From the NCBI GenBank assembly GCA_020086605.1, contig JACBWW010000004.1, positions 24,486,897 to 24,550,896 of the forward strand: a DNA stretch of 64,000 nucleotides, written 5' to 3'. Made by a program: the position numbers and the translations under genes. Within the stretch, counting starts at the first letter, position 1; every line of letters starts with the position of its first letter. Positions 13,186 through 27,705 of this stretch are shown one piece after another. Below the pieces are notes generated by a model. That model made no database searches and was not told where the DNA came from. It worked only from the letters and a program-made list of their open reading frames with translations. The stretch comes from Lanius collurio (taxonomy: Eukaryota > Chordata > Aves > Passeriformes > Laniidae).

Positions 13186-16100
13186 GTACCTACTACAGAT
13201 CAAAGAAAATTCCCATAGCACTTAGTCAAGTGTTTTTACAAGTAAAGGTTTTTATGGTATTACCTGGTCCAGAGTGCGTGTTGACAAGCACAGAGGAAGA
13301 ACAGTCTCTATGTAATACTTTCGATGAGTGCTGTACACATACCACTTGACAGGCCCTTAGATGATTTCATTTTCAGTGCTAGAAGCAAATGAAATCTTGT
13401 GCAAGGGTTCTCACTATTTAGAGATTATCACTTATTGTTAATGAGATGATCATGCATTCCCTTACTGTCATTATTTCCTCAGCAAAATACAATGCTCTTA
13501 GGAGTCCTTGCATGACATTCAATGTTCAGACATCAGATGTCTCTTGGCAGTTTACCTAGAGAGAAAGTACCACATTAAAGGATCACAGTGCTAAGTACTG
13601 GGAACAATTTAAGTGCAAATGTCATATCTAATAGTTCTTAAACAATCAGTTTGAGCTCTTAAAAATGCAGCAAGATACATATCCTACTGTTCCATTTTGG
13701 CTCTGACACTGCATAAGAAAGGTCATTTCAGGTGATCTATATATAGAGGAAGATCTTAGTCTCTTGAATACTATACTGAAAGAACCCCTGCATAATTGAC
13801 TGCTACAGGGAGTGGATCCAGCTCATTATTTGAATTACACATCCATCTGTTTCAGTCAGGACAGTTTATAAAGAGGTTTCAAGAGCTAGTTGAAATTGTC
13901 AAATAGCACATAAGATAATCTTAAACTATAGAAGAAGTTTAATATGCACTTTCTTTTGTGAATCAGCAATTTTAAAGGAGAGGAAAAAAAATTTTATTCT
14001 GTAATCCATGGATTTTAAGGAGTTTATACCATCCTCTTTCTGTGCCTGGACTATCTATTACCCTGAGCCAGGATTTTATGTATTCCTTGCCCCTTTGCTT
14101 TCTAATTATTTTACTGTATTCAGTTTAGCTTGTCAAGTTATTTTTCAGTACTAAATTTCAAAACAATATTTTTAAAGCATAACTTACACTAAAATATATA
14201 TGTATTAAAAAGATACAACTTTTGCTTGTTCTTTCCTCTAAAATATTAGGGAAAGGAAGAATGAAAACAATTCATGGTATAGACTCTTGTTGTGTTTTAT
14301 CAGCATTCAATTTCTTCATGTTTTAGCTACTAAGAGATTAGGCAGATTTTGACAATATGATTTTATGCAGTCTGTTAATATGGCTCGCATAATCGAAATA
14401 CCCATTTACTGTTTCCTTTCCCTTGCTCTTTGTATTAGCTTCTCTGAGATGAGGCCCCCACTGTGCCTGATGCTGAGATACAGCCCATTGTGCCTGGCTT
14501 CTGATATTTTACAAAATCTCAGCCTGATTTTCATAATCTGGAATTTCTTGTGATCTCAATGAGAATCATTAGCGCAATTTACTTTCTGTGTTATTTTTAT
14601 ATTGTGTATATATCATGTTTCAAACCTCTGATTTCCTTAAGCTCCAGATGCCTATAAATAGCTTGCTTTTATAGTTTTTAGTCTAGATGCTAAATTCAGA
14701 ATACTGACAGGTGTATTGCTTTGAAAACTTACATTTCCCACATGGTCTGGAAAAGTACCTCGATGTACACATATATGTCCTGTCATAGAAAGAATAACTG
14801 GAATAAAAGTATTTACATTTTAGTCTCATTTTAGTTTATTGTTGGAAGCTGGGTAAATATTTTCAGATAAGGTTTTAGAATTGCAGGAGGAAAGCTGATA
14901 AAGCCAGAAGAGCCCAGTACTCTTCCCGCATCTTCAATTCAAACACAGCTATTGATAAGGTTCTTATTCTTCATACGTGAGAGTATTAATTGCTAGGTGT
15001 TCTTCCAGTTCTGCTTCTGATATAACCTTTTGCTTATATTTCCTGTGGCATTTTGTTTGAATACAATGTGGAAGAATTTATCTTCCAAACCAATTCATTA
15101 GAAAATTTGTCCTAAAACAGTTGCCTCTCCTTCTAAAGACCACTAAACCCATGCATCTGCACTTGGCCTCGTTATTTTTATTAGAAAAAACAGAATTTCC
15201 CCAGACCTACTTCAGGCCACTCTTACTTGGGGATACTTTTGCGTCTTTTAAATAATAGATGAGTTGGGAATTACCTAGTAAATATGCACTTGTGTCATCT
15301 ATTATTAAAATTCACAGACACACCAGTTTATTTCTGTCTAGAAGAATGTATTGAAATAACATGAATGTCTCTTTTTTTTAACCACAGAAGATATGTCAAT
15401 CCTAACCTACCAAATATGCCTGTCTTACCTTCATTCTTTGGCCTGCTAGGAGCAATTAGCTCAGTAATTAAGTATAGCATCCTTGTTATTCACACAGAGA
15501 TAAAATGCAAGGACAGTCATTTATGATACCACATTCACAGTATTTTTGTCCAGCTAACAACAAAACACAGATGTTATGAATCCTGGTCTACAGAGTCAAG
15601 ATTGCAATGAACAAGTTACAACAGTTAAAGTTAACATTTCTACTCCATATAAATATTTTCCCAATTGAAAGGTAGGTATTTTTCAGATAGGGTTGCCATT
15701 ACCTCTTTGATTGTCCCTCTTCAATCACATGTTGTCATCAGACTAGGTCTCTTACACACCTGCAAGGTCGCAAGCCTTTTCCACAGTTCAGAGGAAACAT
15801 GACAACTTGCAATATGAGATCAGCTCATATTCTTCAAATGGGAGCAGAAACAGAAGTGCATTTGAGGGGTGCAACACATCAGCGTTCTACTCTTCCCAGA
15901 CTCAGAACACTGCTTCTGAGGGTTAAGATACAAAGAGGAATTCTGAAGAGGAGTCAGACTGCCTCTCTGTGTCCCACTGAGTTTTTAGTGACTGTCAAGA
16001 GAGCAAAATAACTCAGTCTACTGACCTGCCCATGCCTTCATGCACCCATTCCTTTTTTTGCTAGTTATTTACATAACTTGCTCGAATAAGCAATGTGTTA

Positions 16101-19100
16101 AAGCAAGTCTTTGAAATGGCTCACAGAGAACCAGTGCTTGTCATGCAACAGGCCAGTGTTCTGACCCATAAGTCCACCTGCCACCAAGGAACAGCAGTTA
16201 GACCACCCATAAGCCTTTTCTCAGAAGAATGGCAGGTTTCCAGATTGACAATGGACTGCAGCTGACCATGCCTATCCTTCCAGCTGTGGTGAAGGACAGA
16301 AAATGATCATGTGACTCCCTCTGCTTTTACAATAAACTGAGACCAAAATGTAAATAACTGCACTCAGCAGATCCAGGTTTCAGAGGGATCATCCTTGATT
16401 TTTATCATTAAAATGTCATAACTGTTGCAGACTGTTCTGCATAGTGGATTTGGGAAAATGCGCAAAGATTGAAGGTGTTCACATAGTGTATATCTGATAC
16501 CCACTTATTCCTATTATTATAAAGGAAGACTGCTGCTTCATTTAGAGTCTGAATCAGAGCAGCCTTTCTGAGTGCAGCATTTCTTTCTATATTGATTAGG
16601 TTTCGTACTGAACTAAATTGTTCTGATTCATTTGTAAAAGGCACAATGTTTATTGCAAATGTCACATGGTCATTCGTAGAAATACAGATGTTGTACTATA
16701 TCTGAGACAGGTGTTGTCGACTAAACTTTTCAAGAAGTGTCCCTCCCTGAGAATACAAGTAAGAGGAAAGAACATTTTGCAACATATATAGTTTTGTTTC
16801 TCTTCAAATATCATTTTAGACACTGCTGATGGTGAAGAAAAAATTATTCAGCACAATATTTAGGGTTTTGAGACATGCATACCTAAAGACAAGACTGATT
16901 TCAAGCTTTTGGTTTTCAGATTTACTATAGGAAGAAAAGTTTTTGCAAAGAAGAAATTTCTCTAAGCATAGTATTACTGAAATAAATCGATTGAACAAAA
17001 TTTAAAAATGAAACGCACTTTAGACTTTAGTTCCTACTAAGCTTAATAAAACTGGACAAATAAATATCCAAACTCAGAGGCTGCAACATGGAAAAGTATT
17101 TAACCATACCCTTTTAAGAAAGTATTCAGATTTGGGCCATCATTTAAGGTATGGCATAGTCTGGTGATTTTCCTTCAGAATTTTGCCATATTATTTTCAA
17201 CACCTGACATTATCTCAGTTGTTTTTCACTGGAGCACGTGAGACACTTTTATAGCAGAGCACAAGACATCTGAATGGTGTTTGAATACATGTCTAATGCC
17301 AGTTGCATGAAGAGGTTCCACTGGCTCCTCCAAGCTGTTCAGCATGGCAGCAGAACTGTCTTTTGTCCCTGAAGCCTTGGATTCAGGCTCCTCATCTCTT
17401 CATTTGAAGTGGGGAGACAAAGTCAATCCAGCATGGATGTCAGCCTGCTTATTCCTCCCACACTTCTGGGTACAGATTATTTAACCTGCCAATCCAGTAA
17501 AATAGCTCAAGTGCAATGCAAGAATAGTGTATTTTTTCTAAATTCTTTATTCAAAGGAAAATCTTCAGCCAATTTAACAGAAGAAAAAAAAAGATCTTAC
17601 ATATTTCAGACAACTTTATAGGTATGGAAAATGTCAGCTCATGAGATCTTGTGATTACATATTATTCTAGATGCCATAGAATTTCTATATATTAGGAACT
17701 TTGAAGGAGACATTCAATATTCCATGGAATTGACCAGTTTGGAAATAAAAGATTTGCAACACTCTGATGTGCTCTGAGAAGACACCTGAGCTAGCCTGAA
17801 GTTCAAGTGGAAGGCTACTCTTTTTAAAAGCCCTGAGTAGCTAAAGGAGAAAGCTATGAATCAAATCACTACAGTATTCCACACTGCTGCACTGTGCACT
17901 GTGAACACAACCTCTCAGTACTTCGAATGGAACTGTATTTATCCAGAGAGTTCCCCAAGGTAGCTCTGTTAAGTTACTGATGCTTCTGGACTTATTCAGA
18001 TCCTGTGTTTGACTGGAACAGCAAAGTCATATATATCAGTGCTACTGATAAAGAAAAGATGCTGCAGGTTGCTGGAGTTCTCTGACAACTCCCTTAGGAA
18101 ATAATACAAAAGTATTTATTATTTATATACAAGCCAGCATGCCAACACATTTTTAGATAACTCTCTGTACTTTTTTTCTGTTTAGCAATGGAAACTACAG
18201 AATAAATTATATATGACAATTGTGGCTATTCTAAGAAACTTGATATTGCACAACTGTCAGTCTACAAATTAGACGTAAAATGCTGCATATAAGTGATATT
18301 TCTTGGGATGGTGTTTACCTTCCTAACTATTTTGTGCCACTATCCATATAAAATTAAGATTAAATCTACTCAACACAGCCTTCTGTTATCTGATAATATC
18401 TGTCCACTCTGTGCACTTTCAGATGTCCTGAGGTGGTAAGCCAGATGTTAGGAAGGTTGTATTTTACTTCAAAACCCGCAGGTATAGAGCAAACATATTT
18501 TGCTATGCATACCATCTGGTACCTGTTTTTTACCAGAGAACAGAGTGCGTTTAATCATTAAATCAAATCCTGCAGTAGTTAAATCAAATTAATTCATACA
18601 GATATATGCATTTTTTCCCCTGTGGTTTTTCCTATCAAAGTAATCTGATTACTTTATGTGACAGAAAATGAAGTCACTGGACCAAATTCCGCTCTTAGAT
18701 ACACACACATAACTAACAGGAAGTCAGTAGCTTTGTAAATGGTCACAGAATAATCAGATATGAACAATAGCTATGTTTAATAAAAGTATCTGACATATGT
18801 AGTAAAGCACAGTCTTCTGTTTTTCTATTTTGATCCTCATTACTTAATTAGTAAATCAAAATTAACTTAGTATTAGTTTTAAAGATAGGCATCAATGCTC
18901 TTCACCTTATTTTCTCCTGCAGCATAGATCTAATAAAATTCTTTTTCTGATATTGGTAAAAATTCAAATATTGAAACTTTAATGTAGTTCTCTGTCAGTT
19001 TCAATAAACAAAGTTTTTTTCAAAGAACAAATTATTTTTAAAACTGTTGCTTCATAACCTGTTCTGTCCATTCTTCACTTCACTGGTTTTTGCCCTCTTT

Positions 19101-19584
19101 TATTGCAATTAATGATAGAACAAAACAGGTAATCATTTATGTAGGTTGGGTTTTTGTTAAAAAACTTATAAAGTACATTCACAAAATTTTTTTGGTACTG
19201 AGATTTGGTACAGAGAGATGTTTACCTCTCAGCTCAAGAAGTAATATTTCCACAGGATTCTTTTCCTCATCTGGCCTGAAATGCTCATGTCATAGAGGTG
19301 TTAATCACTGTGAATTAGTTTGCACCTTTGATCAAATTTTAGATTCATTTCATTCTGTGGTTATTTTATAAGCAATCCCACCTTATTAGAAAGGCTTGCA
19401 ATGTTCTCATACTGTTCATGTTCTTTCACAAGCAGCTAGTTGCTAAAAAAAGAAGAAATTGCACAGTTTGAAGAACTTGACTTGAACAGCAGTATTAAAT
19501 GGCATACAGTGGTTGAGTGGTCACAGCAGAGGTAAAAATGGCACAGATAATGAATTAGGGTGATTATATAGGCTAAATACAATC

Positions 19585-19690
19585 ACTATGGTTTATAATA
19601 TAAATACAATCATAATAAATAATAATATAAATATAAATAATATAAATACATTGTGGTTTATGATATAAATACAATTTATAAATACAATCA
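19585..19690. repeat. AT-rich imperfect tandem duplication
   Basis: A unit containing 'tggtttataatataaataca' (from about 19589) recurs about 60 bases later as 'tggtttatgatataaataca'. Between them lie short AATA-type repeats. This is local slippage-type duplication. Confidence 0.6.
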
Positions 19691-21439
19691 TTGCTGGAAG
19701 ATATTCTGTCAGGACAGCAATCTGCTATGAATTTGCATGTTTTTTTCACACAGATAAGCCAGAAATATTTGCTTTACAGGTAGAAAGTGCAAATGTAGGA
19801 GCGCTGATCTCATACCTATCTTTGTGCACAATAGCCACTAAATTGCCAAGAAAATGATGAAATGTGGTATTTTACATTGCTTTTGCAAAGTCTCAAGCAA
19901 TATTAGCAAAGCTGGTCATTGAAATTAACCTTGTGCCAAGGCACTGTTCAATAGACTTAGTTAAGTGGAAGAATAAATTAGAAGAGACTGGGTTCAAAGT
20001 TTTAATTTTCAAAGGCAAAACACTAAATTAAGCAAATTACTTATGCTAGAGTTTTTTTTTTTCCAGTGAAATAAAGGCTGAAATTTCTTTCAAGCAGATT
20101 TGCAAAAAGTACTTAGAACTTGTGTCCAAAACAAATAGAAAAAACTTTTGAGGAAACATCCCATATTCAATTGAGTGGTCACTTTGAAAAATGAAAACTG
20201 ATTTTCACACTCATTTAATAAAAAATATTTTGCATTTTTTTTAAATAAATCACTACAAGTTTGTACACTCTTTTTTTTTTTTTTTTTTTTTTTTATGGAA
20301 ATAAAGATATCAAGTTCAAAATTACAACCCATCCCTCACTAAAGTGAAAATAATATTTGATGGTTAGAAAAACAGTACCTGCAAAGCTAGGAAATTGTAA
20401 TCCATCCAAATAACTTTGCAGAAGCTAGAAGACTGCAATTACATGCATATCTCACTTTTTGCCTTGATATCAAGCTCTCATCAAGTGTCACCACACTACA
20501 TATGGAGAACATTTTTTGAATTCCCAGTTCTTTCACCTTCAAGATTTTTGCATAATGAGATTCACTTCTATTTATCTGGTTTTGCTTAGAAAAGCTGATT
20601 AATTACTTGTTACTTTTTTTAAGCATCCTTGGGTTGGATTCAAGAGATTAAAGCCAATTAATGAAAAGAAATTCTAAATGTTTCTTCTTGTCCAGAGTTT
20701 TAGATAGTGGTCAGACCCTCCTGACATAAAACTGGCCTAATTCTGAGTTCTTGGTCCTAAATTATAACACTTTCAACAGCACCAAACGCTGGCTCCATGC
20801 ACAAGTGCCATAGCAAGTAGGATAAATTTCATCATGCATTAAAATGTTGCATGATTTTCAAGGAAATGGTCATTTTCTACACAATCCAAAGTTTCTGCTA
20901 GTATTTAGGTGCTGATAGCAGTACTTCCAAGTGCTGATAGATTTTGAACTGTTTGCCATCCCTGACCTGAGGTGAGCAGACAATCCTACACTGTGGCTAA
21001 TCCTGCACTAAAAGTGCTGCCTATTTCTCTTTTTTGCCTTTTCACTGATCTACAGGCTTAATTCACTCCCAGATCTTGCTTTATTTTTCCAGGGTATTTG
21101 TAGAGTCATAAACACCTCTGTAGGCATAACAGATGAAGCTGAAAGTGGAGAGAACTGATGCTACTTTATTTTCAGTTTAATTCTTCTTCTGCAGCACTGT
21201 AAGAGGGAGGGTGTGAGAAAGATGTGTGAAATCTATTTAACTACAGGTTCTTACCTGGAATAAACTAATTCAAAGCAAGAATTTTTAATATAACAGTTCA
21301 ACTTTCTAAACTACATTAAGGAAGCTTCTGGACCAATTAGCTAAAAATCTCTCTCAAACAGCTTTAGCTGTTCAGAAACACCAAAGGTAGTCTTCTTGCC
21401 TTTGTGCTTTATTATTGGACTGCCAGGTAGGAGAAGATT

Positions 21440-21615
21440 TTGAATTATATTGATGAGCTTTAGTGATGAATGATTTAGTGATGATGTGATTTAGTAATGA
21501 TATATGAGCTACAAAAGTATGAAAATGAACCTGGCAAAGCTGAATTATCTAATGACTTAGATGTGATCTGTAAGGTATATCAGGTATGTGTGATATATTA
21601 GTTATGTGTGATATA
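21440..21615. repeat. Short tandem near-repeats (TTTAGTGATGA, TATGTGTGATATAT)
   Basis: Three near-copies of a 'tttagtgatga' unit lie at about 21457-21500. About 80 bases on, two copies of 'tatgtgtgatatat' lie at 21583-21613. These are low-copy degenerate tandem repeats with no further features. Confidence 0.5.
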
Positions 21616-24600
21616 TCATTTAACAGATTCAATGAGATACTTGAATAACTTCCTAATAATTAGGAACAAGGGTTCACCAACTATTAAGGACAGAGTACTA
21701 AAAACCAGTAAGATACTGATTTTTATTTATTAGGCCTTTAGTTTTCTCTAAGTTTTATTTTAGACTCTGCCAATTATTTACCTGATGTTGTGTAAGTTAT
21801 CTTTGCCATATTTTTTCTAACCTGTCAGCCACAGACTGTTACTTGTACGTGAGATATCAAAAGATAGTACATGAAAAAAAGCTATATTTAAAGAAATAAG
21901 AAACCTCTCCCATTAAGGAAGGAAACAAAGTGAATAAGCCAGGGAGGAGCAACAAAAAGTTGATACAATAAAACATCCCATTTAAGATTATTGTAATTTT
22001 TGTGATGTAACATGCAATATATTTTTCATAAAACTGCTGTTGGCACCTTTTGGTTTATCATGACCATATAATAACAGGGGGAATAAAAGGATTTCAATTC
22101 ACCATTTTCCCTTTCATGACAGTGTAGTTCTACCAAAATCTAAAGGTTCATGAAAAACCCACAGATCACAGAGGATAAAGTCCCTAAATTTCCTGCAATG
22201 GAACAAAATAAAACCTGAGCTCAGTGAAACTGTGGCTGTCAAACCTTGGTAAGATTGCACTCACACGATGGCCAGGCTCATTACAGCATCTGAGCATAAC
22301 TGTGCACCTGCAGGATGGAAAGAGTCCCCAGTGAGGGAGTGTGTGAGTGACACCAAAGTGTAGAGGGACTAAGTGGCTCACAGAGGTGTCTAGACTTCCC
22401 CAAAGGAGTTAAGACCATGGAGTAACAAAACAAGTATGACTGCTAAATTCAACATGTGTGGTTGCACAAAATAACCCTTAAATAAAAGTGACTGAATTTT
22501 CTCTCATTGCAATAACAAGACATTCTGCTGTGCCACGGGGTTGAGCCACTCACTTTTCTTAAGAAGTGTTTCTGTCATTAGCTTTTAAAGTCACCTGAAT
22601 GAAGTCAAAAGAAGCCTATGGCTAAGCAGCTGTCGAAGAATAGTGCACATGGAAGACCTTGGAGGTCTGTGCAATGAACAGGACTTTTATAATATTTCTT
22701 TTTGCAATGATTGAAAGGACAACTTAAACACAGATGGAGTCAATGCAACCCCAGATCTCCACTATAGATATATATATATAAATATTTTGACATGTATGTG
22801 AGTTTAACTAGCAAGATGACCAAAAATGTGACCAGAATAAAAAAGAAAATTTAAAAAGCTGTCTTACTCATTTTGAGGTGTCGTATAGATCTACAGTTCA
22901 TATTGATGCAAGGCTGTAAAAATTGCACAACAGAATAACCTGAATTATTTTTTAATTATATTACTGTGTTGTAAGAACAGTGCCAGATTTGGTTCTCTCT
23001 TGACACGGTGAAAATGTGATTTTACATAGTCTACAAATCTCAGTGAACTTGTTCCCTCTGTACACTGGTGACAGGTGTCCAGACCACAATGGACAACCTA
23101 TACTGCAAATATTTCTGCACATTTTTTGCCATTTAGCTGTTTATGTCCTTGTATTTTTCATGTGTGTTGCACTTACTGCACAGCCTTTGCAGGAGGGCGG
23201 GCAGTGAGGTGCAGTTTCCCAGTGATCTCAGACCTGCCATCTGAAATAGAACATTGCAGAATTATTCAAGTAGGCGATTTCCGGGGTTCTAACAGAGCAT
23301 TTATGAGAGACATTCTGTATGCTCTGAAATACTTTCTTATGCACCTGTCAAGAGCCATCAAGATGAAAAATAGGGACTGAGTTACAGTCGCAGTGCTGAG
23401 ATGCAGTCTATCATTTGAACCAACCAGATTAATAAAGTGAATGAAACCAGACAAAAGGCAACAAAACAGGTCTACCTATTCCATCATATTTTTAGGAAAG
23501 TGTAAATTAGAGATGGTAAAAATTTTCCAGATTTTAAGTTTTTGCTACGTACTCTAAATAACATAGTTGTCAATATGAATAGAATCATGGAAACTACCCT
23601 ATAGATAAAAGGGTAATTTATTCCATCTTTTAAATGAAAATTTTAGATGCAAATTATGCTAAATACTCAGAAGCCCTGCTGCCTCTACAGAAATCATGGC
23701 ATTCTTCCTGTTGATTTGGCCATAGAGCTTAATGTCTCAATCCAAGAAAGTAACTCAGTGCATGCCTTTGAAGGGCAGAAGCTGTTTTGTTAACTGAGAA
23801 TGGGATCTAAAAGTGTTGACAGGTATGAGATTTAAGAATGCAGAAGAACTTGCCAAAATATTTTAAGTTACTGGCCCCAGGTCTCAGATCCTCTTCTCTG
23901 CAGGGGACTCCTCAGGACTGATTTCTTTAACAAATATGAAGCCAAATTTCACTCAAGCTATTGTGAAATTCTTCCACGTAGTTGAGGAAAGAAGTGACAA
24001 AAAGTAATTGACTATCCTTACAAAATAAGCAGAACAAATCCTCCCTATTTGCACAGCTCAGCTTCCTCTTTACAAAGCTCACCATGTTAGTTAAATCTCC
24101 TTCAGCACTTTGAAAGCTGTTAGATGAGATTGCACATATAGAGCCGCAAAAAATTCAGTTTTTCAATCATGTATTTCTGCTATCAGCTCTCGGAGAATGA
24201 TAGGAAAGATTCTAAAACCTGTATTTGTACCTGACAAAAGATTTTTATGTGATCAAAACTCATTTGCACACCCACAAAAAAGGATAGAGAGATAACAGCA
24301 GGTGATGAAACTCAAAATACACCCTTCCCAGTTACTGCCACACCATCACAGGAGCCATCAGCCCATAAAATACTCATCTCTACAAGATCAGAGAAGTGCA
24401 GGAGTACAAAAGCAAGGAGAGAACTCTAATTAAAGACTCATAGGAAGGACTGCTCTGTTTAGGCTTCTCTCAGAGTTACCCTAGTAGAGCCTCAGCACCA
24501 GAGTCTGAATATCAAGGCCATCAACATCAGGTATGACTACAGCATCATTTGATGGCTCACCCTAGCTGAGGTGGAGGAATGTGCCTCAGAATATGGGACA

Positions 24601-25127
24601 TATTGTAGGATGCAAGGGAAGTGCATTTCAAGATTTATTCTGGGATGTTTAGGAGACAAGACAAAGGTGGGGAAAGGAAGTGATGCAGAAAACTTGAGGT
24701 GGAAAAATTTGTGTGAGGAGGACAGACAAAGAGGCCAGTGAGGTGCAGTTTTCTCCTTGGTATGCTTCTCTGGCCAGAGCTGCACCTGACCAGCCCAGCC
24801 TGTCCTACCTTCGTCCAAAGATCTTTCAGTGAAGGATCCCCTACCGAGTGGGTCTGGGTGCCAGCAATTGCAGCCAGACCACGAGTCAGGAATTCCATGT
24901 GCCTGCATGGAGAGACTTGAGTGAGTGAAACCCAAGGGCAGCTTTGAGCGTGTGTGTGTATGTGAGTGTGTCTGTGGGAGTGCAGGGTCTGCACCAGCAG
25001 CTGCAGTGAGCTGCAGCCTCAGGGGCTCGTATGTCTGGGTGACAGCAACTGAGGAGGCTGGGATCCAGTGGCAGCTGCTGGGCAGGCCGAGTGTCTGAGC
25101 TGGGATGGTAAAGGGTTTGAAGTTGTG

Positions 25128-25345
25128 CATGTGCATATATTTATATCTGTATCTATCTCTATCTGTATCTATCTCTACATCTACATCTTCATCTACATCT
25201 ATATCTATATCTATATATCTGTATCTATATCTATATCTACATCTACATCTACATCTATATCTATATCTATATCTATCTATATCTATATCTATATCTATAT
25301 CTATCTACATCTACATCTAATCTATATCTCTACACATATATATTT
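25128..25345. repeat. Compound hexamer microsatellite (TATCTA / CATCTA / TATCTG)
   Basis: About 215 bases consist almost wholly of TATCTA-type hexamers. Blocks of CATCTA and TATCTA units alternate (for example CATCTA runs near 25236-25255 and TATCTA runs near 25255-25300), with some TATC tetramer slips. Both strands lack stops in some frames, which produces long Ile/Ser/Tyr low-complexity open frames that are not genes. Confidence 0.93.
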
Positions 25346-27700
25346 TTACTAGGGTGTTTCCATCCCACACAACAGAAATGGAAGTGGGATGATCTCCATG
25401 TGAGTATTCTGTGCATCTGGTCTGTGTAGCCAGCCATGTTTACATGTGATGTTCATGTGTGTGCTCTCTGTGAGTGTGCAGCCTGAGAATATATGTTCAA
25501 TCTCACTACTGATTGGACCTGGGACATGAAGCTTGCCCATTTCAGGGCTATCAGATCCAGTAAAGTATAAATTCACCACGCAATCTGTCAAATAGTTTTT
25601 AGTGACTATCTTAATTCATTGGCCTAGTTCTTTAAACACTTTAAGTTAGTCTTTTCTGACAATTGTTTAATTATTGTCTTGATAAATTCTGTTTTAAAAA
25701 CAGTTCAAAGTGTTTCTAGAGTGTCTAGCCAACTATATTTTTCTTCTTTGGAAGACTTCTGAATTTGAGGATATTTATGTATTTAAGCATTTTCATCTTC
25801 AGTATTGAACTATCCTGGAGCTCTGAATGTGATGAGTGCCAGAAGAAAATGTTCTAAAATGTTTTTGTTTAAAAATAGCACAGGGACAATTACATATTAT
25901 GCTTATCAGAAGTAAAAGAGGAAGTTGGGAGTTTTTACCTGTAGTGGGGTTTTTTTATAAATATAGGGGAACTTTTTAGAAAATGTTAACTTTATTGTTT
26001 TTCACTCTTTTCTCTAATTTGCACGTGACATTATGTTCTTTTCCAGACAAGTCTAAGAATTTCTAGTTGACATTGACAGGAGCATCCTCACATTTCCTTA
26101 GGTAGAATTTAACTTGAAATATGCATTCATTCCAAAATGAGTCAGCATTTCTGGATGAATATACCAACATAAAAAACTTTGCCGTGTGTATCTCTTAGCA
26201 ACTGATAAATTACAGACTTTACTTCATTTTAAAACTCCCATGTTTAATAAACTTTTTTTTTTTCCACTATGGAGTGATTACATGAATTATCAAGGCTTGC
26301 CTTGGACTCTTGATAATTCAGCTGTCTTGTACAAGAAAAATGCAAGATATTTTTCTGCAGTATGGTGAAAGAATCCCTGGACAAATGAGAATTAGCAACT
26401 GCCAGGGTCTTTCAGTTTCTGAGCGCATTACAGCCCCTGCAAAGGCACCAGCAGGCAGAAGAGACCAGCAGGTACAGTTACAGAGCTCACCACAGCTGCT
26501 AGGTCCAGGGAACGGTCACATATGCGAGGTGACAGCCACCTCTGAGAAGTGAGGACGGGGTGAAGGCAAGGACAAGCACAGCTTTCCTTCCCACTTCTCC
26601 TTAGCAGCAGAAAACTGGCAAAGCCAGCTCTTCCTGTTCTCTCTCCCTCCCTCCCCCGTGGTTTTGCTTATGCTGCTGAACAGGCTGGAGCCAGTTTTGT
26701 GTTCTTTAGTTCCTGTGAGGATATGATCCACTGTTCTAGGATAAAATTTGAGAAAGAATGCTTGCTTGAAGGAGACTTTTGCCTCTTGGTAGGTATTGTA
26801 TGAAGCAATGCTGGCCAAAACAAATCAGAGTTTAGCTCTTTTTAATAGTTAAGCAAGTCATGCGGTACCTTCAAGACAGACACTCAATGAGTTGCAACTC
26901 AGGTATTAATTGCAATTAAATTTTTTCATACAGGATTGCAGCAGCTGTGCAGAAGCATTCACAGCCCTATAGTATCATTCCTAGTCTAGCAGAGGACACA
27001 AAGGAAAAGTCCTGTTTGACTAGGACTGACAGTCTAAACACAGTTCCATTTTCATATTTTTGTTTCAGAAGTTCACACATTTGCTAAGGAGACATCATGG
27101 CCGAGGACCTCCTGACCATAATATTGGCAGGATTCCTTTCTTTCTCCTTTATTCAAAGCAGAAGGACATTGTAACAAATATTCATAGGCTTTTCAGTACT
27201 GAAAGGAATCAAATATCCAATGCTGCATAGTTCTTTGGCACACTGTATCACTGTAAACTCTAATACTGCAAAGTGTAAGGTGCTATTCCAATGGTGCTAC
27301 AGTTTCAATGTATCAAATTTGACACCTTTTCAATAAAATAGGCTAAATTTAGATAACCATATGCTCATGCTGACAAGCTAGCTTCTCCCTAATATGTTTT
27401 TGTGAAAGAGTACAAGAGGGTCTCAAAGTTTAATTAGTCTAAAATTAATTCAAAATATTGTATTAATTTACAGTAGAAAGGTCAAGTTGTTGAGCAAACA
27501 GCAGGAATGATATATTTTACTTAATGCACTAAGATTCAGCGGTAAGAATTCCATTAATGTTAATAAGAGTCATGCTGCCAAATTCAAAAATCATACTATA
27601 AATATTTTATCTGTCTATGCTCTTACTGCAGTCTAATAAACCTTGTACAATTAAAGCCCCTTCTCTCTTGACTGCCTGCTAAGCAAAGTTGGAGAGTACA
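25346..27700. other. Gene-free intergenic DNA
   Basis: No gene, RNA gene or interspersed repeat recognised. Open frames are at most about 100 codons and show no family resemblance. Confidence 0.5.
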
Positions 27701-27705
27701 CACAT

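Larger units (their letters stand above)
13190..25127. other. Gene-free AT-rich intergenic DNA
   Basis: About 12 kb without a supportable gene. It holds an AT-rich duplicated patch at 19585-19690, short tandem near-repeats at 21440-21615, and a long T run at about 20272-20294. Open frames of up to about 100 codons are not family-like. The 199-codon minus-strand frame at 24537-25136 has a composition driven by TG/CA-repeat-like sequence, and I do not regard it as coding. Confidence 0.55.

Noticed and set aside
24537..25136. 199-codon minus-strand frame
   Set aside because: It has His/Thr runs from a TG-type repeat, no recognisable domain, no polyA or splice support, and its upstream end abuts the hexamer microsatellite.
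25068..25352. Ile/Ser/Tyr-rich frames in the microsatellite
   Set aside because: Low-complexity translation of a hexamer repeat.
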